Positions 24,714 to 33,986 are shown, counted from the first letter of the stretch. The stretch is DNA of 64,000 bases from Granulicella sp. (GCA_025408425.1 JANXYX010000029.1:27586-91585), one strand, 5' to 3'. The notes: generated by a model from the letters alone, not told the origin. Program-made: numbers and translations.

Positions 24714-25574
24714 ATGCCTCCTCTCGACAGCAGCAACATACTCGGTCTCATCGCTGGCAACGGCCGCTTCCCCTTCCTTCTTCTCGATGCCGCACGCGCC
24801 CACAACCTCACAGTCGTCGTCGCCGCCATCAAAGAAGAGACCGATCCCGAGATCGACGCCCGCGCCGCCGCGGACCCCAACATCCACGTCCACTGGCTCT
24901 CCCTGGGCGAGCTCTCCAAACTCATCGAAACCTTCCAGCGCGAAGGCGTCACCCGCGCCACCATGGCCGGACAGGTCAGGCACAAGCAGATCTTCTCCTC
25001 CATCCGTCCCGACTGGCGACTCGCCAAGCTCCTCCTCAACCTCAGCTCCCGCAACACCGATATGCTCCTCGGCGCCATCGCCAAAGTCCTCGCCGACGAA
25101 GGCATCGAACTCGTCTCCTCCACTCACTACCTCGAACCACTCCTCGCCAAACCCGGAGTCCTCACCCAGCGCCCTCCCGACGAAGAAGAGCTCAAGGACA
25201 TCGCCTACGGCCGCACCGTTGCCCGCGCCATCGCCGCCTACGACCTCGGCCAGACCGTCGTCATCGCCGCCCAGGCCTGCGTCGCCGTCGAAGCCATGGA
25301 AGGCACCGACGCCACCATCGCCCGCGCAGGAACACTCCTCGCCGGCACCAGCGAACCCACCACCCTCCGCCGCCACCTCACCGTAGTCAAAGTCGCTAAG
25401 CCCAATCAGGACATGCGTTTTGATGTCCCCGTAATCGGCGTTCAAACTATCGACACCATGCGCAACGCAGGTGCCACCTGCCTTGCCCTCGAAGCAGGCA
25501 AGACTCTACTCTTCGATCAGCAGGCCATCATCGCCGCAGCCAACGCCGCCAACATCACCATCACAGCGGAGTAA
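24714..25574 (+). CDS. lpxI: UDP-2,3-diacylglucosamine diphosphatase LpxI
   Basis: A 286-residue enzyme matching LpxI (DUF1009), which hydrolyses UDP-2,3-diacylglucosamine to lipid X in lipid A synthesis and replaces LpxH in many bacteria. Motifs are LGLIAGNGRFPFLL near residues 10-23, MAGQVRHKQIF near 83-93, AQACVAVEAMEGTDATIARAG near 187-207 and the terminal RFDVPVIGVQTIDTM. It is on the same strand as fabZ-lpxA, but 5.6 kb away, separated by four other genes. The signal-free start and the family show a cytoplasmic, membrane-associated enzyme. Confidence 0.9.
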   Translation: MPPLDSSNILGLIAGNGRFPFLLLDAARAHNLTVVVAAIKEETDPEIDARAAADPNIHVHWLSLGELSKLIETFQREGVTRATMAGQVRHKQIFSSIRPDWRLAKLLLNLSSRNTDMLLGAIAKVLADEGIELVSSTHYLEPLLAKPGVLTQRPPDEEELKDIAYGRTVARAIAAYDLGQTVVIAAQACVAVEAMEGTDATIARAGTLLAGTSEPTTLRRHLTVVKVAKPNQDMRFDVPVIGVQTIDTMRNAGATCLALEAGKTLLFDQQAIIAAANAANITITAE

Positions 25575-25658
25575 AATTGCGGCGACAGCCCCGCAACCCC
25601 GGGGTCTAATCCAGACTTTCATTCGTATACACATCACGCTTCACAAAGGACACCAACC

Positions 25659-26198
25659 ATGCGCAAGGCACTCTCACTCGCAGCAATCCTCGCCGTAGCC
25701 ACCGCAGGCAGCCTCGGCCTCCAGGCTCACGCCGCAGACGCCCTTCCCGTCGGTTCCACCGCTCCCAACTTCACCCTCCCCTCCCAGCTGGACAAGCCCG
25801 TCTCGCTCGCGGACTTCAAGGGTAAGTGGGTCGTCCTCTACTTCTACCCCAAGGATCAGACCCAGGGCTGCACCATCGAGGCCCACAACTTCCAACGCGA
25901 CCAGGCCAAGTACGACGCCCTCAACACTGCCGTAGTCGGCGTCTCTCTCGATACAGTCGACAGCCACAAGGCCTTCTGCACCAAGGAGACCCTCACCTTC
26001 AAACTCCTCGCCGACCCTGACCACAAAGTCGTCGACGCCTACGGCGTTCCCATCAAGGGCATGGGCCCCATCAAGTTCGCCAGCCGCCAGACCTACCTCA
26101 TCTCGCCCACCGGAAAAATCGCCAAGTTCTGGCCCGACGTCAAGGTCGATCACCACAGCGAAGAAGTGTTGGCCGAAATCGAAGCCGCCAAAAAGTAA
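25659..26198 (+). CDS. Exported peroxiredoxin (Bcp/PrxQ type)
   Basis: A 179-residue thiol peroxidase with an N-terminal signal peptide (MRKALSLAAILAVATAGSLGLQAHA), so it probably acts in the periplasm; most Bcp proteins lack one. The thioredoxin fold shows GSTAPNFTLPSQLDKPVSL, then the active site YFYPKDQTQGCTIEAHNF, where the peroxidatic Cys is in QGCTIE. The Cys five residues after this in classic Bcp is absent. Another Cys in HKAFCTKETLTF is a possible resolving residue. It reduces peroxides with an external thiol donor. Terminator follows at 26217. Confidence 0.85.
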   Translation: MRKALSLAAILAVATAGSLGLQAHAADALPVGSTAPNFTLPSQLDKPVSLADFKGKWVVLYFYPKDQTQGCTIEAHNFQRDQAKYDALNTAVVGVSLDTVDSHKAFCTKETLTFKLLADPDHKVVDAYGVPIKGMGPIKFASRQTYLISPTGKIAKFWPDVKVDHHSEEVLAEIEAAKK

Positions 26199-26216
26199 CC
26201 CGTCTCCAACAGACGC

Positions 26217-26257
26217 AAAAATGCCCGGGCTCTCATATGAGGAGTCCGGGCATTTTT
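26217..26257 (+). terminator. Bidirectional Rho-independent terminator
   Basis: AAAAATGCCCGG (26217-26228) pairs perfectly with CCGGGCATTTTT (26246-26257) and has A and T runs on its two sides, so it can stop both the peroxiredoxin transcript and the minus-strand histone-like gene facing it. Confidence 0.85.
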
Positions 26258-26275
26258 GCTTGCCTTAGTTACGGG

Positions 26276-27193
26276 TTACTTCTTTGCTGCTGCCTTCTTT
26301 GCTGGTGCGGCCTTCTTTGCAACAGCCTTCTTCGCTGGTGCTGCCTTCTTTGCAACAGCCTTCTTCGCCGGTGCAGCCTTCTTCGCAACAGCCTTCTTCG
26401 CCGGTGCAGCCTTCTTCGCTACTGCCTTCTTCGCAGGAGCTGCCTTCTTTGCTGCTACTTTCTTAGTTGCCAAGGTAATACCTCTCTTCATTGGTTTTTT
26501 ACTGACAGTGCTCTTCTTGCTGGCTGCTTTTTTAGAAGCAACCTTACCGCCGCGCAGAGCACTGGACTTCTTCGCGGCAGATCTTGATATCGCTTTCGCC
26601 GGGGCCTTCTTCGCCACAGGCTTCTTCGCCGCAACCTTCTTGGCTACGGCTTTCTTAGCGACAGACTTTTTCGCGACTACTTTCTTCGCGACTACCTTCT
26701 TCGCTGCTGGCTTCGCGGGGGCCGCCTTCTTCACCACCTTCGCCGCAACCACCTTCTTCACCGCTGCAGCTTTCTTCACTGCCTTGGCAGCCTTCTTCGC
26801 CGGTGCAGCTTTCTTCGCTGCTGCAACCTTCTTCACTGCTACAACCTTCTTCGCTGGCTTGGCAGCCTTCTTCGCAGGTGTTATCTTCTCCACCGGAACT
26901 GGAGCAGCTTCACTCTTCACCGGCAACACAGACTCCTTCGTTGCGGGCGTATAGCTATCGGCGGTCGTCGGAGGCAACGTAAAAATCGTTGCGTCTTCGG
27001 CATGCTTGCTTGCAAAGAGATCTTCATCCTCTTCGTCGATCTGATCGTCATCGTCAGAGGTCATCATCACCTCTTCTTCTTCTTCGTCTTCATCGTCGTA
27101 GCCGTGGCTCGTGGTGTCGTCATCCTGGTCAAAGGCAGAGTCATCGTCTGCGGCAGCTGCGTAGATCTTGCTCGATTCATCAAAGCTCATCAT
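26276..27193 (-). CDS. Histone H1-like protein with acidic N-terminus
   Basis: A 305-residue protein. The start at 27193 or one codon later, behind GAGGAAAAG, is preferred over 27274. The first ~80 residues are strongly acidic (DDEDEEEEEVMMTSDDDDQ). The rest is built of Ala/Lys/Val/Pro repeats (KKAAPAKKAVAKK), like the basic tails of bacterial histone-H1-like proteins such as Hc1 and AlgP. About 125 bases near the gene end are near-perfect repeats of a codon block. Such proteins bind DNA or polyanions and help compact the nucleoid. An acidic head may limit or tune binding. Repeat number is probably variable between strains. Confidence 0.8.
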   Translation of the reverse strand: MMSFDESSKIYAAAADDDSAFDQDDDTTSHGYDDEDEEEEEVMMTSDDDDQIDEEDEDLFASKHAEDATIFTLPPTTADSYTPATKESVLPVKSEAAPVPVEKITPAKKAAKPAKKVVAVKKVAAAKKAAPAKKAAKAVKKAAAVKKVVAAKVVKKAAPAKPAAKKVVAKKVVAKKSVAKKAVAKKVAAKKPVAKKAPAKAISRSAAKKSSALRGGKVASKKAASKKSTVSKKPMKRGITLATKKVAAKKAAPAKKAVAKKAAPAKKAVAKKAAPAKKAVAKKAAPAKKAVAKKAAPAKKAAAKK

Positions 27194-27348
27194 CTTTTCC
27201 TCTGGCTGCTTGTTCTTTCCACCACTGCACTCACGCTTCATCACACTTTGCGCAGCGACAAAAACATCTCTCACATCGCGGCACGAATTCTAGCAATAGA
27301 GTGCATCTGCGCGCTACCAATGGCAAGCAATCTTTTTGATGAGGTAGC

Positions 27349-29253
27349 TCATCGTGCAGCTTTCCGTTTCGGCTTCGACGCCTTCGCGCTCGCACCAGCC
27401 GACTTGGACTTCATACTCTTCGCCGATCCACTCGCAGACTTGCTCGTCTTCGCTCGCGCACTCTTCACGCTGGAACCCTTGCTATGACTGCTCTTCGTCA
27501 CACTATGCTTCGCTTCCGGGCTTGCAACCGGGTCATGGCTCTTCGCCGTTCCACGCCCTCGCGTACTCCGCACGTGTGTCGCCGGAGCCAATCGCACCGG
27601 TGTTGCAACATTCAACGATTGTCCCGGCTTCAATGCCCGCGATGACAGACGATTCCAACCCCGCAGCTCCGCCACTGAAATATTGAAGCGGTCCGCCACC
27701 GTCACCAGAGTGTCCCCGCGACGCACCGTGTACCGTTGCGTACGCGCGGCACTGGTCACAGTCGCAACCGGAACGACCAGTTCGTCTCCGGTCTCCACAC
27801 GACCGCCGCCATCAATGCCGTTCGTCTCGACAATCTCACTCACCTTCGCATGCAGTGCACTCGCAATCCCGTCCAGCGATTCGCCGGGCCGCACCACATG
27901 GAAGCGCCAACTCGCGCGCTTTTCTTCCGGGATCGCTTTGATCCGCTCCGCAAACGCGTCCTTCGTCCCCATCGGCACATGCAGGTCAAACGACATATCG
28001 TGCGGCGTCGTCATCCGCAGCAAGCTCGGATTCAGTGCCACGATCTCCGCCAGCGATGCTCCCGTCACATCAGCCACCAGCCGCAGATCGATCGGATAGT
28101 CCACCGTCACCCCGTCCGAAACCACGGCCTGCTCCGGCACCATCTTGTCCAAACCATACTGCGTAGGATTCTTCGCCATGATGATCGCAGCGATGATGCC
28201 CGGCACATAGTTCTTCGTCTCACCCGGCAATACGTTCCGGCGATAAAGCTCCCAGAAGTCCGCATACCCCGTCTTCATCACCGCCCGCTGAACATTCCCC
28301 GGACCCCAGTCATACGCGGCCATCGCCAGGTACCAGTCGCCAAACTGGTTGTAGAGCGTCTTCATGTACTTCGCATAGGCAATCGAAGACTTCTGCGGAT
28401 CGAACCGCTCATCGAACCAGCCATTCCGCGCCAGCCCATACGCACCCGTCGGCATGAACTGCCACATCCCCCCAGCGCCCGAGCGAGCATTCAAAGCCTG
28501 CGGCTGAAAACCCGACTCCGCCACCGCCAGATAAATCAGGTCCTGCGGAACTCCCGCATCCTGCAGGTTCTTCGAGATCATCTCCTTGTACTTGCCCGCC
28601 CGTTCCAGCGACCGCAGCAGGTGCGCATGTCCACCAGGAGAGTTCGTAAAGTAGCTGATGAACCCAGCCACATAATCATTCACAACCAACGGAAAGTCCG
28701 ACTTCGTAATCTTCAACTCCGCGGCCACCCTCGCCGTCAATGCGGCGTTGGGCGGAAACGTCACCTCATTCGCAGCATCCAGCGGAGCCGCTTCCAGCGT
28801 TGGCGAAAAGCCATTGCCCTGCTTCAACGCCGACATCTCCAGCGAATTCACCGCATCCAGCAAATGTTCAAACTCATCCGAAAGCTGTGCATCGCCCTTC
28901 AGGTCCAGTCCGCTCGTCAGCATCCCATCCACGGCCGCATCAAAGTCCAGTCGCGCCGCATCCAGCCGGCCATTGCGATAGTTCTCTACCCCGCTGCGAT
29001 AGGCCTTCTGCGCCTGGTCGATTACGTGCTGCACCTTGGCCACATGCGCCGCGCTCTCCGCAGCCTGCGCAACCGTCACCGCCCCAGCCGGCGTCCCTGC
29101 ACCCGCGCTCACCGTCGGAGCAGTAGCCTGAGGCGACACCTTACCAGCCGAACCCTTGTTGTCCTGCGGACACCCCATCAACAGCAACAACGGCGCGCAT
29201 GCCATCCCCACTGCCCAACGCCGCATCAGCTTCTCTAAACTCATCCGCACCAT
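27349..29253 (-). CDS. mltD: Membrane-bound lytic murein transglycosylase D
   Basis: A 634-residue lipoprotein: signal and lipobox at LLLLMGC (Cys28), then an Ala/Pro linker, and a repeat-like helical region (about 70-180) that is longer than in E. coli MltD. The SLT domain follows (about 215-345) with catalytic Glu in AESGFQPQALNARSGAGGMWQFMP and the GDWYLAMAAYDWGPGNVQRA segment. Next come two LysM domains (FHVVRPGESLDGIASALHAKVSEIVETN near 449 and YTVRRGDTLVTVADRFNISVAEL near 508) and a 90-residue Ser/Lys-rich tail. It cleaves peptidoglycan glycan strands in the periplasm. The ATG three codons inside is also possible. Confidence 0.92.
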   Translation of the reverse strand: MVRMSLEKLMRRWAVGMACAPLLLLMGCPQDNKGSAGKVSPQATAPTVSAGAGTPAGAVTVAQAAESAAHVAKVQHVIDQAQKAYRSGVENYRNGRLDAARLDFDAAVDGMLTSGLDLKGDAQLSDEFEHLLDAVNSLEMSALKQGNGFSPTLEAAPLDAANEVTFPPNAALTARVAAELKITKSDFPLVVNDYVAGFISYFTNSPGGHAHLLRSLERAGKYKEMISKNLQDAGVPQDLIYLAVAESGFQPQALNARSGAGGMWQFMPTGAYGLARNGWFDERFDPQKSSIAYAKYMKTLYNQFGDWYLAMAAYDWGPGNVQRAVMKTGYADFWELYRRNVLPGETKNYVPGIIAAIIMAKNPTQYGLDKMVPEQAVVSDGVTVDYPIDLRLVADVTGASLAEIVALNPSLLRMTTPHDMSFDLHVPMGTKDAFAERIKAIPEEKRASWRFHVVRPGESLDGIASALHAKVSEIVETNGIDGGGRVETGDELVVPVATVTSAARTQRYTVRRGDTLVTVADRFNISVAELRGWNRLSSRALKPGQSLNVATPVRLAPATHVRSTRGRGTAKSHDPVASPEAKHSVTKSSHSKGSSVKSARAKTSKSASGSAKSMKSKSAGASAKASKPKRKAAR

Positions 29254-29322
29254 CTTCCCTGTTCATTGTAAGACGTTGAAGCCCCGCCAACGTCAGAAGC
29301 ACCATCTTCAACGCCGCGTACG

Positions 29323-29398
29323 AAGCCGGGTGCCCCATCTTCACGACAGCTTCATCGTCGTTAAGGTGGGCATCGTGCAAAGCACGACCGCTCTCTCC
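29323..29398. repeat. GGGTGCCCC-type palindromic repeat
   Basis: GCCGGGTGCCCCATCT (29325-29340) and the tail GTGGGCATCGTGCAAAGCACG...CGCTCTCTCC (29366-29398) repeat the cluster at 15396-15503, here around a TTCACGACAGC spacer. The compensated change GGGCAAAGCCC to GTGCAAAGCAC keeps the hairpin, which supports selection for structure. Confidence 0.65.
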
Positions 29399-29572
29399 AC
29401 CAAGCCACCAATATCTCCCCACGCAAGGGCACACACATCTCCCAACGGAAGCAGCACACATCTCCACCAGCGGAAGGGCACACGTTCACGTGTGCCAAAA
29501 AAAACGCGCGCCAAAGGCGCTACCGCTCTGCCGAAGGCCGGAGTGCAGGCGCAGCCGGAACGACTGATCTAT

Positions 29573-29671
29573 CGCCCTTGCCCTTGCCCTTGTCCTTCGC
29601 CTTGTCCTTCGCCTTCGCCCTTCGCCCTTCGCCCTTCGCCTTCGCCTTCGCCTTCGCCTTCGCCTTCGCCC
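29573..29671. repeat. CTTCGC/CCTTGC hexanucleotide microsatellite
   Basis: About 100 bases of C/T-rich hexamers: CCCTTG units, then mixed CCTTGT and CTTCGC, then continuous CTTCGC. No flanking gene frame uses it; it lies 200 bases before lepA. A 26-base direct flank like that at 12531 is not seen. Confidence 0.85.
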
Positions 29672-29869
29672 CAAATTTGCTACCAAAAACAAACCACGTT
29701 TACCACACATTTCACCACGTTCTAACCACCCAAATACCACACACTCCACCGCAAAAACCCAGCAATCCACCACAAACCCCCACCACAAAAAAACATCAAA
29801 TCTCCCGCGTCAAAAAATCGCCCCCAGCCCCAGTGTTAAGATGGAAGACTGAGGCACTCTGCACCCCCA
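29672..29869 (+). other. AC-rich spacer and leader before lepA
   Basis: The 198 bases contain C/A-rich sequence (AAACCACG..., CCACAAAC...) and no coding frame. Directly before the lepA ATG no strong Shine-Dalgarno is visible. A GGAAGACTGAGGC stretch about 28 to 16 bases upstream is the nearest candidate. Confidence 0.4.
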
Positions 29870-31672
29870 ATGGATCCATCGCACATCCGCAACTTCGCGA
29901 TCATCGCGCACATCGACCACGGCAAGTCCACCCTCTCCGACCGGCTCCTCGAGCTCACCGGCTCGCTCACCTCCCGTGAGATGCAGGCCCAGGTCCTTGA
30001 CGCCATGGACCTTGAGCGCGAGCGCGGCATCACCATCAAGGCCCACACCGTCCGCATGATGTACAAAGCGCACGACGGCGATACCTATCAGCTCAACCTC
30101 ATCGACACCCCAGGACACGTCGACTTCTCCTACGAAGTCTCCCGCTCCCTCGCCTCCTGCGAAGGCGCACTCCTCGTCGTAGACGCATCGCAAGGCGTAG
30201 AAGCTCAGACCCTCGCCAACGCCTACCTCGCCATCTCCAACGGCCTCGAAATCATCCCCATCATCAACAAGATCGATCTCCCCTCAGCCGACATCGAGCG
30301 CACCAAGGAGATGATCGAAAAATCCGTAGGCCTCCCCGCCGACGACGCCATCGCAGTCTCAGCCAAAACCGGCCTCAACGTAGCGTCCATCCTCGAAGCC
30401 GTCGTCACCCTGCTCCCGCCCCCGCAAGGAGACCCGCAAGCCCCACTCCAGGCCCTCATCTTCGACTCGTGGTTCGATCCCTACAAAGGGGTCATCGTCC
30501 TCGCCCGCATCATCAACGGCAAACTCCGCAAGGGCATGAAGATCAAAGTCATGTCCAACGGAAAGACCTTCGATGTCGAGTCCATGGGCGTCATGACCCC
30601 CAAGCCCGTCGAGATCGCCGAACTCTCCGCCGGTGAAGTAGGCTTCTTCGTCGCCACCATCAAAAACGTAGCTGACACCAAGGTCGGTGACACCATCACC
30701 GAAGTCGAGCGCCCCTGCGCCGAAGCACTCCCCGGATTCGAAGACATCAAATCCATGGTCTTCGCCGGCCTCTACACCGTCGACTCCCATGAGCACGCCA
30801 TGCTACGCGACGCACTCGAAAAGCTCCGCCTCAACGACGCCTCATTCTCCTTCGAGCCTGAGTCCTCCGTCGCCCTCGGCTTCGGCTTCCGCTGCGGATT
30901 CCTCGGCCTCCTCCACCTCGAAATCATTCAGGAGCGCCTCGAGCGCGAGTACAACCTCGACCTCATCACCACCGCCCCCGGCGTCCGTTACAAGATCACC
31001 CTCACCGATGGCTCCGTAATAGAGGTCGACAATCCCTCCCGCTGGCCAGACCCCTCCAACATCGAGCAGATTGAAGAGCCAGTCATCATCGCCAAAATCC
31101 TCACCAATGAGGAATACGTCGGCGGAATCCTGAAGCTCGTAGAAGAAAAACGCGGCCGTCAGCAGAACATGGAATACGTCTCCGACACCCGCGTCATGAT
31201 CACCTATGAGCTTCCCCTCAACGAGATCGTCCTCGACTTCTACGACCGCCTCAAGACCGTCTCCCGCGGCTATGCCTCCCTCGACTACGTCCTCGCCGGA
31301 ACCTGGGTCTCTCCCATGGTCAAGATGGATATCCTCATCGGCGGCGACCCGGTCGACGCGCTCTCCATCATCATCCACAAAGACTTCGCCCAGCAGCGTG
31401 GTCGCGCCCTCGTCTCGAAGATGCGCGAACTCATCCCGCGTCAGATGTTCGAGGTCGCCATCCAGGCCGCCATCGGCTCCAAGGTCATCGCCCGCGAGAC
31501 CGTCACTGCCATCCGCAAGAATGTCATCGCAAAATGCTACGGCGGCGATATCTCCCGCAAACGCAAGCTCCTCGACAAACAAAAAGAGGGCAAGAAACGC
31601 ATGAAGCGCATCGGCAAGGTCGACATCCCCCAGGAAGCCTTCCTCGCCGTCCTCAAGGTGGGCGAAGAATAG
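29870..31672 (+). CDS. lepA: Elongation factor 4 (LepA)
   Basis: A 600-residue translational GTPase that moves back-translocated ribosomes and is conserved in nearly all bacteria. The G motifs are AHIDHGKST (G1, residues 13-21), the GIT of switch 1 (G2), DTPGH near 79-83 (G3), and NKID near 133-136 (G4). The EF-G-like domains II, III and V follow, then the LepA-specific C-terminal domain with [22 protein letters not shown] near 561-582. Length and order are normal. The gene ends in the strong hairpin 31671-31709, which overlaps the stop codon. Its only strand neighbour is the repeat-rich spacer upstream. Confidence 0.97.
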   Translation: MDPSHIRNFAIIAHIDHGKSTLSDRLLELTGSLTSREMQAQVLDAMDLERERGITIKAHTVRMMYKAHDGDTYQLNLIDTPGHVDFSYEVSRSLASCEGALLVVDASQGVEAQTLANAYLAISNGLEIIPIINKIDLPSADIERTKEMIEKSVGLPADDAIAVSAKTGLNVASILEAVVTLLPPPQGDPQAPLQALIFDSWFDPYKGVIVLARIINGKLRKGMKIKVMSNGKTFDVESMGVMTPKPVEIAELSAGEVGFFVATIKNVADTKVGDTITEVERPCAEALPGFEDIKSMVFAGLYTVDSHEHAMLRDALEKLRLNDASFSFEPESSVALGFGFRCGFLGLLHLEIIQERLEREYNLDLITTAPGVRYKITLTDGSVIEVDNPSRWPDPSNIEQIEEPVIIAKILTNEEYVGGILKLVEEKRGRQQNMEYVSDTRVMITYELPLNEIVLDFYDRLKTVSRGYASLDYVLAGTWVSPMVKMDILIGGDPVDALSIIIHKDFAQQRGRALVSKMRELIPRQMFEVAIQAAIGSKVIARETVTAIRKNVIAKCYGGDISRKRKLLDKQKEGKKRMKRIGKVDIPQEAFLAVLKVGEE

Positions 31673-31709
31673 TGTGACTTGCCTGTTCTGTAATCAGGTA
31701 AGTCACACT
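31671..31709 (+). terminator. Strong hairpin overlapping lepA stop
   Basis: AGTGTGACTTGCCTG (31671-31685) pairs with CAGGTAAGTCACACT (31695-31709), one G-U pair and no gap, with a 9-base loop. Only ATTTGT follows, so it may be an imperfect terminator or protect the 3' end of the mRNA. The stop codon TAG overlaps its first bases. Confidence 0.6.
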
Positions 31710-32049
31710 ATTTGTAACCTCCGGTGAGCGCCGCAAATTTCGAAAATCGGTGATTTGTGGCCCATCACATGCCTCTGTTCACGACAAACAGACCCCTATG
31801 TTTGTAACCACTCAGTAACTGAGATCTGTGGAAAGCGTTGAAATCCAGCCACTTGCTTCTCCAGCCCCCCAAAACAACGGAATTCATAGCGTCCACCAGT
31901 TAACTGCAACAAAATAGAGCCATTAATAGCTCTTCCCACTTTTGCAATCGCCGCTCCTATTCAGTACCCGTCATCGCTCTCTCCCTTCATGTTCCAGCGA
32001 TCCACAAAGTTTTCCACAGTTTCTCGGCATTTCTGTACCGCCACAAAAC
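31710..32049. other. Gene-free spacer between lepA and ompH paralogues
   Basis: About 340 bases with no plausible gene. It includes TTTTCCACAG-like and GTTTGTAACC motifs of unknown meaning and an AT-rich patch at 31905-31935 (ACAAAATAGAGCCATTAATAG). No hairpin beyond the one at the left edge stands out. Confidence 0.5.
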
Positions 32050-32074
32050 AAAAAAGGAGGCCCTTTAGGCCTCC
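32050..32074 (-). terminator. Rho-independent terminator of the ompH pair
   Basis: GGAGGCC (32056-32062) pairs with GGCCTCC (32068-32074) around a 5-base loop; on the minus strand it is followed by TTTTTT (32050-32055). It lies 55 bases after the downstream ompH-like stop. Confidence 0.8.
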
Positions 32075-32128
32075 CCTTCGCAAACAATTTTCCATCTACA
32101 ACCCTGTACCGCCTAACGCCGATCTCTA

Positions 32129-32794
32129 CTACTTGGTAGCAGCAGGCTTAGCGGCGGCTGGCCGTGGACGGCTCGCCGAAGGAGCAGCCGGTGGCGGTGC
32201 ACCAACACCCGATGAAGTGTTATAGGCTTCGACAACTGCCTGCGTAACGTCTGTGTTCGGAAGCGCCCACATCACGGCACTCTGCTGATTGCTGACATCC
32301 AGCAAAAGCGTGTACCCGTTCTGTGCAACGTAGTTCTTCAGAGTCACGCTCACCTTTTGCGCAAGCTTGGCATACGCCTCCTGCAAATCGGCGTTGTACG
32401 CCGTCTGTGCATCTTCGGCATCGCGGTTCAGCTGCTTTTCTTTCGTGTCGATCGCCTTCAGCCGCGCTGCACGCTCTTCATCGCTCAGCGTCGCTGGCGC
32501 ACTCTGCAACTGCTTCTTCAGAGCGTCGACTTCCTGTGACAGCGTATCGATCTGAGACTTCTTCGGCTCATACTTCTTCTGCACTTCCTGCACATTGCGC
32601 TGGCCTTCGTTCGTCGCGAAGACGGCCTGCTCGAACGCCACCAGTGCAATCTTCGCTGGTACGGCCTCCGGCTTTACAGGTGCAGGCTGGGTGGCTGGAG
32701 CGGTGGATGCCTGGGGGCCAGCGGTCTGGGCCACTCCGGCGGTGGTCATCAATCCCGCGCCTAGCGCGGAGAGTAGAACAAGAGTGCGATTCAT
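32129..32794 (-). CDS. OmpH/Skp-family periplasmic chaperone, paralogue 1
   Basis: A 221-residue exported protein; the start ATG at 32794 is chosen because it matches the paralogue upstream (MNRTL). Signal peptide MNRTLVLLSALGAGLMTTAGVAQ. Then comes an OmpH/Skp pattern: KIALVAFEQAVFATNEGQRNVQEVQKKYEPKKSQIDTLSQEVDALKKQL forms the long coiled coil. A return helix (EAYAKLAQKVSVTLKNYVAQNGYTLLLD) and a strand that closes the trimer body follow. Skp-like proteins hold unfolded outer-membrane proteins in the periplasm. The C-terminus is a proline/alanine-rich tail. It shares most of its length with the next gene, so the two arose by tandem duplication. Confidence 0.88.
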   Translation of the reverse strand: MNRTLVLLSALGAGLMTTAGVAQTAGPQASTAPATQPAPVKPEAVPAKIALVAFEQAVFATNEGQRNVQEVQKKYEPKKSQIDTLSQEVDALKKQLQSAPATLSDEERAARLKAIDTKEKQLNRDAEDAQTAYNADLQEAYAKLAQKVSVTLKNYVAQNGYTLLLDVSNQQSAVMWALPNTDVTQAVVEAYNTSSGVGAPPPAAPSASRPRPAAAKPAATK

Positions 32795-32942
32795 GCGATC
32801 TGTGATACTCCTTCGAAAATTCTTTCTAAACTGCACGGCGGGTGCCGTAAATATCTCTACTGGCCAATCACTTCAGCTATCCATGGAAGACGTATCAACG
32901 CCTCCATGGATAGCTGATTACTTGATAATCTCGTCCCCGATA

Positions 32943-33635
32943 CTACTGCTTCGGAGCAGCTGGCTTCGGAGCAGCTGGACGCGGTGTCGTCGTGGTCGTG
33001 CGCGGACGAGCCGCCGAAGGAGCCGCCGGCATCGGTGCTGCTACTCCCGAAGAAGCGTTATACGCATCCACAACAGCCTGTGAAATATCCGTACCAGGCA
33101 GCGTCCACATCACTGCAAGGCCACCCTGCTGACCAGTGTTATCCAGCAGCATCGTGTAGCCGTTCTGCTGAACGTACTTGATCACAACCGGTCCAAGCTT
33201 CTGTGCAATCTTGCCGACAGACTCCTGAACATCCGCAGTGTAAGCCGCCTGGGCATCTTCGGCATCGCGCGTCAGTTGCTTCTGCTTCGTGTCGATCGTC
33301 CGCAGCCGCGAAGCACGTTCTTCATCCGATAGAGTTGCCGGTGCGCTCTGCACCTGCTTCTTCAGTGAGTCGATCTCCTGCGACAGCGCATCCAGCTGAG
33401 CCTTCTTCGGTTCGTACTTCTTCTGCAGATCCTGCAGACTCCGTTGGCCTTCGTTCGTCGCTGCTGCAACCTGTTCGTATTCAATCAATGCAATCTTCGC
33501 CGGAACTGCCTGTGGCGCGACGGCGGTTGGTGCAGCTGTGGTTGCAGGAGCCTGGGGTGCAGTGGTCTGCGCCAACCCGGCGGCGGTCATCATTCCCACG
33601 CCAAGGGCGGAGACAAGCTTAAGTGTGCGATTCAT
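32943..33635 (-). CDS. OmpH/Skp-family periplasmic chaperone, paralogue 2
   Basis: A 230-residue paralogue of 32129-32794 with the same layout: signal peptide (MNRTLKLVSALGVGMMTAAGLAQ), Skp coiled coil (NEGQRSLQDLQKKYEPKKAQLDALSQEIDSLKKQVQ) and a Pro/Thr/Lys-rich tail. Both starts sit 13 bases after GAAGGAG with similar spacing (GAAGGAGTACCACAGA... against GAAGGAGTATCACAGA...), so the control region was duplicated too. The start at 33737 given by the longest frame adds a non-signal leader and is rejected. The two genes are 148 bases apart and likely co-transcribed. Two copies may serve different client sets. Confidence 0.88.
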   Translation of the reverse strand: MNRTLKLVSALGVGMMTAAGLAQTTAPQAPATTAAPTAVAPQAVPAKIALIEYEQVAAATNEGQRSLQDLQKKYEPKKAQLDALSQEIDSLKKQVQSAPATLSDEERASRLRTIDTKQKQLTRDAEDAQAAYTADVQESVGKIAQKLGPVVIKYVQQNGYTMLLDNTGQQGGLAVMWTLPGTDISQAVVDAYNASSGVAAPMPAAPSAARPRTTTTTPRPAAPKPAAPKQ

Positions 33636-33985
33636 ACGGTCTGTGGTACTCCTTCGGCGATCATGCAAATTATCCGGCCTTAGGCGCACCATCGCGTGCC
33701 GTCCGAGCCTTGCCCTGCATTTACTCCACCCAATCACGCGCCATCCATCAGCGCGGCGACCATATATCCCCTGCCCCTTATCGTCACATCACAGCAAGGT
33801 CTCAGGCGAGGCGGCCAGAACACATCAGATTATAGGACCCCGCCCCAACCCGGTCAAACACCTTTCTCGACCCTTCCTATCACCCCATATCCCGAATTAT
33901 GTATATGCACTGTCCAGAGTCTCCGGTTTTTAGATAACACCAAAGAAGCACCCCACTAAAACCCCATATATTCAGCAATTTCAGT
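33636..33985. other. Gene-free spacer before the sigma54-type promoter
   Basis: About 350 bases with no convincing gene. It is C/A-rich near the ompH end, then more AT-rich (CGAATTATGTATATGCACTG...TTTTTAGATAACACC). Nothing else recognised. Confidence 0.4.
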
Positions 33986-33986
33986 T

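Noticed and set aside
26290..26470. Regular DNA repeats near 26300-26460 as CRISPR or VNTR element
   Set aside because: They are in-frame codon blocks of the histone-like lysine/alanine repeats and have no spacers.
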